Shown: positions 6,975 to 13,929 of the stretch, one piece after another
How the letters are laid out: every line of letters begins with the position of its first letter
Position numbering within the stretch: position 1 is the stretch's first letter
Assembly: GCA_002384765.1 (NCBI GenBank)
Contig: DGBM01000048.1
Coordinates: 1 to 14,918 of the forward strand
Length of the DNA stretch: 14,918 nucleotides
Reading direction: 5' to 3'
Source: Demequinaceae bacterium UBA4004
GTDB lineage: Bacteria > Actinomycetota > Actinomycetes > Actinomycetales > Demequinaceae
Position numbers and translations under genes: made by a program
The notes under the pieces: model-generated
What the model was told of the DNA's origin: nothing
The model's input: the letters and a program-made list of their open reading frames with translations, nothing else
Database searches by the model: none

Positions 6975-7775
6975 TCAGCGGCCCTTGAAGACCGCCTTGC
7001 CCGGACCGAACTCCGCGAACGACACCATGCCGCTCTGGGCGTCCTCGGTCGCGAAGCAGGACGCCAGCAGAGCCGACTCGAGACGCAGTCCGAGGTCGAG
7101 GGCCATCTCGCCGCCCTCCTCGAGTGCCTGCTTCGCGAAGGCCAGCGATGCCGGTCCGCGCGCGAACCGGGCGGCGTCGGTGAGGGCCTCGGCGATCACC
7201 TCGTCGGGATCGAAGACGCGGTTCGCGAGCCCGAACTCTCGTGCTACATCGGCGTCGATCAAGCGCCCGGTGAGCACGAGGTCCTTGGCGCGAGCCAGAC
7301 CGATGAGTCGTTGCAGTCGCTGTGTCCCGCCGGCACCGGGCATGATGCCGAGGGTGACCTCGGGGAGCCCAATGGTGGCGTCCGTGGCGACGTAGCGAAG
7401 ATCGGCCGCAAGAGCGATCTCGCAGCCTCCACCCAAGGCATACCCGTTGATCGCCGCGATCGAGATCTTGCCCATCTTCGAGAGCTTGGCAACGCTCTGC
7501 TGGAGATACGTTCCGTGCTTGCGATAGTCGAGGAGGCTCATGCCCACCATCGCCTTGATGTCAGCCCCGGCGGCGAATACCTTGGGGCCGCCCCAGATCA
7601 CGAGTGCGCCGACGTCGTCGCGCGCATCGGCCTCGTCGACCAGCTCGCCGAACCTGGTCCACAGGATCGGGTCGAGTGCGTTGACCGGGGGGCGATCCAT
7701 CCGCAGCACTGCGACGCGGGTCTGAGGGTCGACCTCGAGCCGCATCCAGTCGCTGCAGGTCTCGGTGTCGGTCAT
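6975..7775 (-). CDS. Enoyl-CoA hydratase (crotonase family)
   Basis: A 266-residue crotonase-fold enzyme that would hydrate a trans-2-enoyl-CoA to the 3-hydroxyacyl-CoA. Both catalytic glutamates are present 20 residues apart: E119 in LGGGCEIALAAD and E139 in LPEVTLGIMPGAGGTQR. This spacing is the one known for true hydratases. The oxyanion-hole segments are FAAGADIKAM (67-76) and YALGGG (112-117). Length is normal for a single-domain hydratase. The ATG at 7775 follows AAGGAG with an 8-nt spacer, and only 28 nt separate it from the SDR stop, so it belongs to the same minus-strand operon. The next gene downstream is a dead thiolase, so the operon once encoded a more complete beta-oxidation-like set. 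Substrate is not predictable. Confidence 0.92.
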   Translation of the reverse strand: MTDTETCSDWMRLEVDPQTRVAVLRMDRPPVNALDPILWTRFGELVDEADARDDVGALVIWGGPKVFAAGADIKAMVGMSLLDYRKHGTYLQQSVAKLSKMGKISIAAINGYALGGGCEIALAADLRYVATDATIGLPEVTLGIMPGAGGTQRLQRLIGLARAKDLVLTGRLIDADVAREFGLANRVFDPDEVIAEALTDAARFARGPASLAFAKQALEEGGEMALDLGLRLESALLASCFATEDAQSGMVSFAEFGPGKAVFKGR

Positions 7776-7803
7776 CTCGCTGTCTCCTTCTTCTCAACGG
7801 CCG

Positions 7804-8595
7804 CTACACGCACTGGTAGCCGCCATCCACAGTGAGGACGCTGCCCGTCACGAACCGACTGGCAGCCGACGCCAGGAACAGATACGCCCCCGGCAGGTCC
7901 TCTGGCGCACCCCAGCGACCGAGCGCGCTGTGGTCGAGGATCTTCTGGGCCATGGCCGGGTTCGCCATCCACCCCTCGGCAAGGGGCGAGTCGAACCACC
8001 CCGGCGCCACGGCGTTGACGGTGATCCCCTCCGGCCCCAGCTCGAGCGCGAGGCTCTTGACCAGCGCTTCGACTCCCGCCTTTGAGGCCGAGTATGCGCC
8101 GAGACCACGGCGCGGCCGGGTCGCCAGCACCGAGCTGGTCGCGATCAGGCTGCCGCCTCCGGACCGGCGCATCGCACCGACCGCTGCTTGGAAGCCGTAG
8201 AGCACTCCGTCGAGATTCGTCGCCAGGATGGCGCGCCACGCTGCGGCGTCCATGTCGACGGCGGGCCCGTAATGGCTCGAGACCCCGGCGTTGGCCACCC
8301 AGACGTCAAGGCCGCCCCAGTCCGCCTCGGCCGTCGCGACCACTCGCGCATTGTCCTCGGGAACCGAGACATCCGCTGAGCACAGTGCTACTTCGGCGCC
8401 GGGAACCTCGGCTAGGGACTTCGCCCACACCTCAAGATCGCTCGCGTTGCGGCCGACGATGAGCACCTTGGCGCCGACCCGCGCATAGGCCATCGAGAGC
8501 ACCTTGCCCAGGCCCTTGGCGCCTCCGGTGACCACGATGCGACGACCGCGGACGTCCGCAGGCGACGGGAACTGATGGGGAACGTTGATCGACAT
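7804..8595 (-). CDS. Short-chain dehydrogenase/reductase
   Basis: A 263-residue classical SDR. Motifs: cofactor loop TGGAKGLG (23-30), NAG (102-104), and the catalytic tetrad N127, S155, Y168 and K172 (YSASK). The residue after beta-2 is G-R (VGRN, R49) instead of an acidic residue, which suggests NADP(H); the other SDR in this window has Asp there. The ending TVDGGYQCV is typical of the family. The ATG at 8595 follows GAGGAAGG, and the gene starts 17 nt after the E1 stop, indicating cotranscription. In context it could act on the 3-hydroxyacyl-CoA made by the hydratase or on a ketone or alcohol intermediate related to the E1 reaction; the sequence does not decide. Confidence 0.92.
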   Translation of the reverse strand: MSINVPHQFPSPADVRGRRIVVTGGAKGLGKVLSMAYARVGAKVLIVGRNASDLEVWAKSLAEVPGAEVALCSADVSVPEDNARVVATAEADWGGLDVWVANAGVSSHYGPAVDMDAAAWRAILATNLDGVLYGFQAAVGAMRRSGGGSLIATSSVLATRPRRGLGAYSASKAGVEALVKSLALELGPEGITVNAVAPGWFDSPLAEGWMANPAMAQKILDHSALGRWGAPEDLPGAYLFLASAASRFVTGSVLTVDGGYQCV

Positions 8596-8612
8596 CGTGC
8601 CTTCCTCGACTC

Positions 8613-10661
8613 TCAGAACTGAGCAAGCTTGCGGAGTTTGGACGCGATCGCGTCGACCCCCGGCAGCCAGGCCTTCTCCAGCGACGGCGCGTACGGCGCC
8701 GGGACGCGCGGTGTCGCGATGCGGACCACGGGCGCGTCCAGGAGCCAGAACCCCTCGTCAACGGACATCGCCGCGATCTCGGCGCCGATGCCGAACTCCT
8801 GGCTGGCCTCGTGGACGATCGCGAGCTTGCTGGTCTTGGCCAGCGAGGTCAGGATCGTGTCGCGGTCGATCGGTGCGACGGTCCGCAGATCGATGACCTC
8901 GACGCTGATGCCCTCGGCGCCCAGCTGCTCGGCAGCGGTCAGGCAGTCGTGCAGGATCCGCGAGTACGACACGACCGTCAGGTCCGTGCCCTCCCGAACG
9001 ACGGCCGCCTTGCCCAGCGGCACTCGGTGGGTGCTCGGCGGCTTGGGCCCCTTGCGCCCGTAGAGCAGGCGGTTCTCGACGAAGACGACCGGGTTAGGGC
9101 TCTCGATCGCGCTCCGCAGCAGTCCGTAGGTGTCCGCCGGCGTCGAGGGCATGACCACCGTGAGTCCCGGGATGTGGGCCAGCAGCGCCTCGAGGCTCTG
9201 CGAGTGCTGGCTGCCCGATGACCGGCCGGCACCGAACTGGGTGCGCATCACCATGGGCACCGTGGCCCCGCCACCGGTCATGAAGGGAAGCTTTGCGGCC
9301 TGGTTGAGCAGCTGGTCGAGGCACACCCCCAGGAAGTCCATGTACATCAGCTCGACGACGGGGCGCATGCCCGCCATGGCAGCGCCGACGCCAACGCCCA
9401 TGATCGCCATCTCCGAGATCGGCGTGTCCAGCAGGCGGCCCGGGAAGCGCTCCACCAGGCCCCGGGTCAGGCCGAACACGTTGCCACCGCGGGCAACGTC
9501 GATGCCCACCACGAAGACGCTCGGATCCTCCTCGAGCGAGTCGGCCAGCGCCTCGCTCACGGCATCCATCGTTCGATAGACCCCGTCGGGCTCGAACGCC
9601 TGCTCTGCGCGCGCCTGGCCCTCTGGCGCCAGCACGAAGCAGTCCAGCGTGGCGGGGTCGGGATAGTGCGCCACCCGAGCGTCCCTCACGGCGCGCTCGA
9701 TCTCCGCGGCCACCTCCCCGTCGATCTCATCGATGACGACCTGCGGCGTACCGGTTTCCAGCATCCGCGCTCGCGCGATCACGAGCGGGTCCTTCGCCCG
9801 CCACGCGGCGATCTCCTCGGCCTCGCGGTAGCGCTCGGGATCACCTTCGTAGTGCCCGTGCCACCGGTAGGTGACCGTCTCCAGGATAGCTGGCCCGCCC
9901 CCCGCACGTACCCGCTCTAGCAGGTCGCTCATGGCCGTCGCGACCGCGACGACGTCGTTGCCGTCGACCACCACGTGCTCGATGCCGTAGGCGAGGGCGC
10001 GCGCGGCGACCGGCACCGGGTTCTGCTCGTCGAAGGAGGAGAACTCGGAGTAGCCGTTGTTCTCGCACGCCAGGATGAGCGGCAGCTTCCACACCGCAGC
10101 CAGGTTCGCCGCCTCGTGGAACATTCCCTGGCCGATCGCGCCGTCACCGAAGAACGCGACCGCGACGTCACCGTTGCCGCGCGACCGCGCGGCATGCGCA
10201 GCGCCGCCCGCGATCGGCATTCCGGCACCGACGATGCCGTTCGCTCCGAAGATGCCGATCCTGGGATCGGCGATGTGCATCGACCCGCCCCGGCCCTTGC
10301 AGGTGCCGGTCTCCTTCCCGAAGAGCTCCGCCATCATCGACGCGGAGTCGATGCCCTTGGCGATGCAGTGACCGTGTCCCCGGTGCGTCGAGGTGATCGC
10401 GTCGCTGTCACGCAGCGGCCAGCAGATGCCGGTCGCCGAGGCCTCCTGGCCGATCGAGAGGTGAACGAAGCCCGGGATCTCAGTCGCCTTGAAGAGCTTC
10501 GACGCCGCCTCTTCGAACCGTCGGATGCGCACCATCCGGCGGTAGGCCTCGATCAGGGCCTCCGGTCCCGAGAGCCCACGGGTCTCGAACCGGGGCCATC
10601 CGTCCACCGCCGCCGGCGCCCCGACGGTCGAATGGTCCTGTGCAGTCATGCTCGGGGGCAC
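8613..10661 (-). CDS. Fused 2-oxoacid dehydrogenase E1 (alpha + beta) protein
   Basis: This 682-residue protein joins the two subunits of a thiamine-diphosphate E1. The alpha part (about 1-345) has the ThDP/Mg motif GDG (172-174) ending in ENN (200-202), plus YRWHGHYEGDPERYR. The beta part (about 363-682) has the ThDP-activating glutamate in PISE (E417), GVGVGAAMAGMRPV, and a normal C-terminal domain. Such E1 enzymes decarboxylate a 2-oxo acid, or cleave acetoin, and pass the acyl group to a lipoyl E2. GHYEGDP resembles acetoin-type E1 alpha. GTG 10661 is chosen because AGGAG lies 8 nt upstream; ATG 10649 is in frame 12 nt later. It follows the damaged ligase stop by 29 nt and precedes the SDR. 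No E2 or E3 gene is in the window, so partners must be elsewhere or the reaction differs. Confidence 0.9.
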   Translation of the reverse strand: MPPSMTAQDHSTVGAPAAVDGWPRFETRGLSGPEALIEAYRRMVRIRRFEEAASKLFKATEIPGFVHLSIGQEASATGICWPLRDSDAITSTHRGHGHCIAKGIDSASMMAELFGKETGTCKGRGGSMHIADPRIGIFGANGIVGAGMPIAGGAAHAARSRGNGDVAVAFFGDGAIGQGMFHEAANLAAVWKLPLILACENNGYSEFSSFDEQNPVPVAARALAYGIEHVVVDGNDVVAVATAMSDLLERVRAGGGPAILETVTYRWHGHYEGDPERYREAEEIAAWRAKDPLVIARARMLETGTPQVVIDEIDGEVAAEIERAVRDARVAHYPDPATLDCFVLAPEGQARAEQAFEPDGVYRTMDAVSEALADSLEEDPSVFVVGIDVARGGNVFGLTRGLVERFPGRLLDTPISEMAIMGVGVGAAMAGMRPVVELMYMDFLGVCLDQLLNQAAKLPFMTGGGATVPMVMRTQFGAGRSSGSQHSQSLEALLAHIPGLTVVMPSTPADTYGLLRSAIESPNPVVFVENRLLYGRKGPKPPSTHRVPLGKAAVVREGTDLTVVSYSRILHDCLTAAEQLGAEGISVEVIDLRTVAPIDRDTILTSLAKTSKLAIVHEASQEFGIGAEIAAMSVDEGFWLLDAPVVRIATPRVPAPYAPSLEKAWLPGVDAIASKLRKLAQF

Positions 10662-10665
10662 GGTG

Positions 10666-10674
10666 CCTTCTCCT
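10666..10674 (-). promoter_or_regulatory. Ribosome binding site that sets the E1 start
   Basis: The minus strand reads AGGAGAAGG. The AGGAG part is 8 nt from GTG 10661 and 20 nt from ATG 10649, so the GTG is the better start for the fused E1. Confidence 0.6.
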
Positions 10675-10690
10675 GCCCCGGCTGCGCCGA

Positions 10691-12426
10691 TCACGTGGTC
10701 ACGGGAGTCTGCGCCGCTGCCGCCTGCTCCTTGAACGCCTCGCGCAGGATTCGGCTGGATCTTGCCGACGTGGTCCTTGGGCAGCTTGTCGACGTACTCC
10801 AGACGTCGCGGGTACTTGTACGAGCCCATGTGCTCCTTGGCGAAGGCCTGCAGTCCGGGCGTGAGCGCCTCGGGCTCACCGGCGTCCTCGGTACGCACGA
10901 TGAACGCGGTGACGATCTGCCCGCGGAGCTCCTCCGGACCGGCGACCACGCAGACCTCGGCAACGGCCGGGTGGGTCCAGAGCCCGCGCTCCACCTCCAT
11001 CGGCGCGACCTGGCGGCCGCCCGTGACAACCATGTCGTCGAGCCGGCCGTCGAACCAGAGCCAGCCGTCCTCGTCGCGGCGGTAGGCGTCATCGAGGAAG
11101 CTCCAGCCGTCGATGACGTCCCCGCGGCTACGCTCCACGGCGTTCGGGTGCTTGTTCCAGTACACGATGCCGGCCGGACCCGCATCGCCAGGCGAGCGGG
11201 CTCACCGGCCGCAGCCGCGGTCCCGGTCTCGGTGATCAGGCGCGCCTCGTAGCCGGGCAGCGGCAGACCCACCGCGAGCCCGGCGGCGGTCTGGACGCCG
11301 TCCTGGTTGGACTCCAGGAAGATGCCGCGCATCGGAGTCATCGCGACCACGCTGCGCAGCGGGACGGGCATCAACTCGCCCCATCGCTCCTGCGTGGCGG
11401 GGTCGAGCGCCTCTCCGGCGCTGTACGCGCTCTTCAGCGGCACTCCGTGCAGCTCCTCGACCCAGGGGTGGTCGGCGAGCATCATCCGGTACATCGTCGC
11501 GGCGACGCCGATGGAGGTGACGCCGAGGTCGAGTACGGCGCGCGACATGTCGACCGTCGCGGGATGATCCATGTAGATCACGCTGGCGCCCGCCCGGAGC
11601 GTGAGATTCAGTTTCTCCAGGCAGCCGAAGGCGTGCCCGATCGGCGCATGGATCAAGAAGACCCAGGTCTCGTCGGCTCCGCGCGCGGCGTTGGTGAGGT
11701 CGGCGTTCCAGATCTCAGTCACGTGCGTGTGGAGGCAGGCTTCGGGAAGGCCGGTCGTACCGCCGGTGTAGTAGATCCCGGATGCGTCCCGCGCCGAGGT
11801 CGCGTAGGGCTCGAAGAACTGGGGCTTGCCGACGCGGATGTCCGCCAGGGTCGGTCCGCCTGCGACGGCGGCCGGCCACCCGACCACCTGACGAACCGCT
11901 GGGGTCTCGGCCAGCGCCTTCTCCAGCGGTCCGACGTACTCACTCGCCGCGACGACCACGCTGGCCACGCTGTCGTTGAGCATGTAGGTCAGCTCGCTCG
12001 ACGCCTCCAGCACCGACGACGGCACCGTCACGGCGCCGAGGCGCCACACGGCCAGCTGGACGACCCCGGTCTCCGGGACGAACGGCATGCGGAGGAGGAC
12101 ACCGTCACCCGGACAGACGCCCAGGTCGTCGAGCCCGGCCACGGTCTGCGCGACCCGCCGCAGCACGTCACGGTATGTCAAACTCTCCCGCTCCGTGCCC
12201 TTGACACGCGTGATCGCGGGACGGTCCGCGCCGAAGCGCGCGATCGCGTCGTCGAGGAACGCCTCGGACGCGTTCACGCGGTGACCCGACCAGGCATAGC
12301 CGAGCTGCTACGCGCCGAAGGTGAGCACCGGCAGATGCCCAGGCTCCCGGAGGAAGCGCGTTGCGATGTTGTCGAACATGCGCGTCCCCACGCGGCGGTG
12401 ACGCCACACTCCAAAGCTGACTGCAC
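10691..12426 (-). pseudogene. Acyl-CoA ligase (AMP-forming) with several lesions
   Basis: An ANL-superfamily ligase related to the intact one at 3257. The open frame 12277-10691 begins at an internal GTG (MNASEAFLDDAIARFG). Coding-like sequence extends upstream (MFDNIATRFLREPG from ATG 12379) but is cut by TAG at 12308-12310; a better start, GTG 12426 after AGAGGAG, needs one more frameshift. The A3 motif is TGGTTGLPEAC, with Glu (codon 11741-11743) where lysine is expected. A base appears missing in the CCC at 11179-11181, which moves the C-terminal domain (WLWFDGRLDDMVVTGGRQ, LPKDHVGK) into another frame. An extra base near 10753-10754 restores the frame for ILREAFKEQAAAAQTPVTT. As read, the product lacks a proper A8-A10 region and should be inactive. 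Sequencing errors could explain the two homopolymer shifts, less easily the stop and K-to-E change. Confidence 0.75.
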
Positions 12427-12432
12427 TGGTTG

Positions 12433-12439
12433 CTCCTCT
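12433..12439 (-). promoter_or_regulatory. Shine-Dalgarno sequence of the damaged ligase operon
   Basis: The minus strand reads AGAGGAG, 6 nt before GTG 12426. It is the only strong ribosome binding site upstream of the ligase coding sequence and suggests the original start, although the frame from 12426 does not connect to the ligase without a one-base change before 12380. Confidence 0.4.
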
Positions 12440-12483
12440 GTCGGGTCGGCAGTCCATCCGTCCGCGAGACCAGAATTTCTTTA

Positions 12484-12498
12484 TTGGCTAATCAATGA
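12484..12498. promoter_or_regulatory. Weak, divergent copy of the operator-like site
   Basis: TTGGCTAATCAATGA matches TCGGTCAATCAATCA (inside the 12655 site) at 11 of 15 positions. It contains the partial palindrome TTGGCTAATCAA and sits about 58 nt upstream of the proposed ligase start at 12426. It may let the same regulator act on the minus-strand operon. The match is marginal. Confidence 0.25.
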
Positions 12499-12654
12499 TG
12501 ACCCGGGGCGACCGTCGGCCACAGAGCCCGATAGGGAATTCTCTTTGCCATCGAGAGTGCTCCCCGTCTGGTCGGCCACGTTGCCTCCGCGCGCTCCCCG
12601 CGCCGATTAGCCCGGGGGCTTGCGCGCCTCACGCCAGCGGTCTACCGTCCAACT

Positions 12655-12674
12655 ATGATCGGTCAATCAATCAG
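12655..12674 (+). promoter_or_regulatory. Operator-like site before the intact thiolase
   Basis: ATGATCGGTCAATCAATCAG shares the ATCGRTCNATCAATCA core with the sites at 3226, 1381 (minus) and 6115. It ends 9 nt before the thiolase ATG at 12684, leaving no room for a Shine-Dalgarno sequence. The same geometry is seen at the ligase operon and the dead thiolase. Confidence 0.55.
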
Positions 12675-12683
12675 TAGTCAAGC

Positions 12684-13850
12684 ATGTCTCTCCCACTGAT
12701 CGTCGGCACTGGGCTGACCAAGTTCGGCAAGTTCCCGGAGCTCAGCCTGCGCAGGCTCGCGCATGAGGCGATCGGGAGCGCGCTGGCCGACGCCACCGTC
12801 GGACCCGCCGACGTGCAGGCAGTCTTCTCGGGGAACGCCATTGCCGGCTTGATCACCGGCCAGGAGATGGTCCGTGCGCAGGTCATCACCCGCAGCATGG
12901 GTATCTCGGGTGTGCCGGTCGTCAACGTGGAGAACGCTTGCGCTTCGAGCTCGACCGCACTGCACCTGGCCTGCACGGCGGTTGCCGCTGGCCAGTACGA
13001 CGTCGTCCTGGCCTTCGGCGCGGAGAAGATGACCCACGAGGACCCCCGCCGCTCGGTCATGGCGGTCGCCACCGCTCTCGACGTCGAGCAGGGCTTCGAC
13101 CCTGCCTCGGCCTCTCCCTTCATGGACATCTATGCCGCCAAGGTGCGCTCCTATCTCGAGCACAGCGACGCGACCCCCGAGGACTTCGGCCGCGTCGTGG
13201 TCAAGGCCCAGCACAACGGCTCGCTCAACCCCCGAGCCCAGTACGGCCGCCAAGTGAGCGTGGCGGATGTCCTCGCCGACCCCATGATCAGCGATCCGTT
13301 GACCCGCATGATGTGCTCGCCCATCGGCGACGGCGCCGCCGCAGTCATCGTCGCGAGCCGGCAGGCAGCCAAGCGACTCGGGATCGCCCAGCCGATCACG
13401 GTTCGCGCCTCGGTGCTGCGTTCGGGGTCCGACCCGGAGACCGGACCGAACGCGGGATATCGCGCCGCGGCCGCTGCCTATGAGGAGGCGGGCCTCGGCC
13501 CCGACGACATCGACGTGATCGAGCTCCACGATGCCGCGGCGCCGGCCGAGCTGATGCGCTACGAGTCGCTGCAGCTCGCTCCCGCGGGCCAGGGCAGCCG
13601 GCTGATTCGTGACGGCATCACCGAGATCGGCGGGAAGATGCCCGTCAATCCCAGTGGTGGCCTCCTGGCGCGCGGGCACCCAATCGGCGCCACGGGCTGC
13701 GCGCAGGTCGTGGAGCTCTGCGACCAGCTGCGTGGCCGCGCCGGCGACCACCAGATCGACGGCGCGCGGATCGCGCTGGCCGACAACGGCGGCGGCTGGG
13801 TCGCCGGCGACTCCGCCGCGGAGTGCGTGCACGTTCTCGTGGCCGACTGA
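12684..13850 (+). CDS. Thiolase-family protein (SCP-x/lipid-transfer-like), intact
   Basis: A 388-residue member of the thiolase superfamily, which makes or breaks C-C bonds in acyl-CoA substrates. Nucleophile C86 lies in VENACASSSTALHL, and H332 lies in NPSGGLLARGHPIGATG. The loop at 281-285 is LHDAA, where SCP2-type thiolases usually have HDCF. The C-terminal loop is ADNGGGWVAGDSA, without the cysteine of classical thiolases, so no obvious second catalytic cysteine exists. It may therefore be a thiolase-like lyase (for example a retro-aldolase, as known for Ltp2-type steroid enzymes) rather than a classical thiolase. Ltp2-type enzymes need a DUF35 partner, which is not in the window. A decayed paralogue lies at 208-1370 with the same HDAA loop. 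The gene is divergent from the minus-strand operon and ends at a strong hairpin. It has an operator-like site immediately upstream and no Shine-Dalgarno sequence, so it may be leaderless. Confidence 0.92.
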   Translation: MSLPLIVGTGLTKFGKFPELSLRRLAHEAIGSALADATVGPADVQAVFSGNAIAGLITGQEMVRAQVITRSMGISGVPVVNVENACASSSTALHLACTAVAAGQYDVVLAFGAEKMTHEDPRRSVMAVATALDVEQGFDPASASPFMDIYAAKVRSYLEHSDATPEDFGRVVVKAQHNGSLNPRAQYGRQVSVADVLADPMISDPLTRMMCSPIGDGAAAVIVASRQAAKRLGIAQPITVRASVLRSGSDPETGPNAGYRAAAAAYEEAGLGPDDIDVIELHDAAAPAELMRYESLQLAPAGQGSRLIRDGITEIGGKMPVNPSGGLLARGHPIGATGCAQVVELCDQLRGRAGDHQIDGARIALADNGGGWVAGDSAAECVHVLVAD

Positions 13851-13869
13851 GCCATCCGGATCCACCGGA

Positions 13870-13919
13870 CAACGGCAGCAGCCGGGGGTGATCGTGAGAT
13901 CCCCCGGCTGCTGCCGTTG
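13870..13919. terminator. Bidirectional hairpin terminator
   Basis: CAACGGCAGCAGCCGGGGG (13870-13888) is a perfect 19-bp inverted repeat of 13901-13919, with a 12-nt loop. It lies between the convergent thiolase (stop at 13850) and acyl-CoA dehydrogenase (stop at 13930) and can serve both transcripts. There is no T run, as is frequent for actinomycete hairpin terminators. Confidence 0.85.
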
Positions 13920-13929
13920 GACGTGAAGC

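Noticed and set aside
6906..7835. A 309-codon plus-strand frame opposite the enoyl-CoA hydratase
   Set aside because: It is antisense to a convincing crotonase with a ribosome binding site and catalytic residues; no family resemblance was seen.
8613..11165. An 850-codon minus-strand frame that would be a ligase-E1 fusion
   Set aside because: Its first part is the ligase C-terminal domain displaced by a one-base shift. E1 has its own strong Shine-Dalgarno sequence and start at 10661, and about 30 residues between them have no domain character. It is treated as two genes.
9975..11252. A 425-codon plus-strand frame
   Set aside because: It lies antisense to E1 and the ligase, which have clear family motifs. 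Its composition (Arg/Asp/Gly-rich, no motifs) is that of an antisense shadow in GC-rich DNA.
11447..12610. A 387-codon plus-strand frame opposite the damaged ligase
   Set aside because: It is an antisense shadow; the ligase motifs are on the other strand, and no ribosome binding site or domain supports this frame.
12678..13865. A 395-codon minus-strand frame opposite the thiolase
   Set aside because: It exactly mirrors the thiolase, with low-complexity His/Arg/Asp-rich content and no start signal or family motif.
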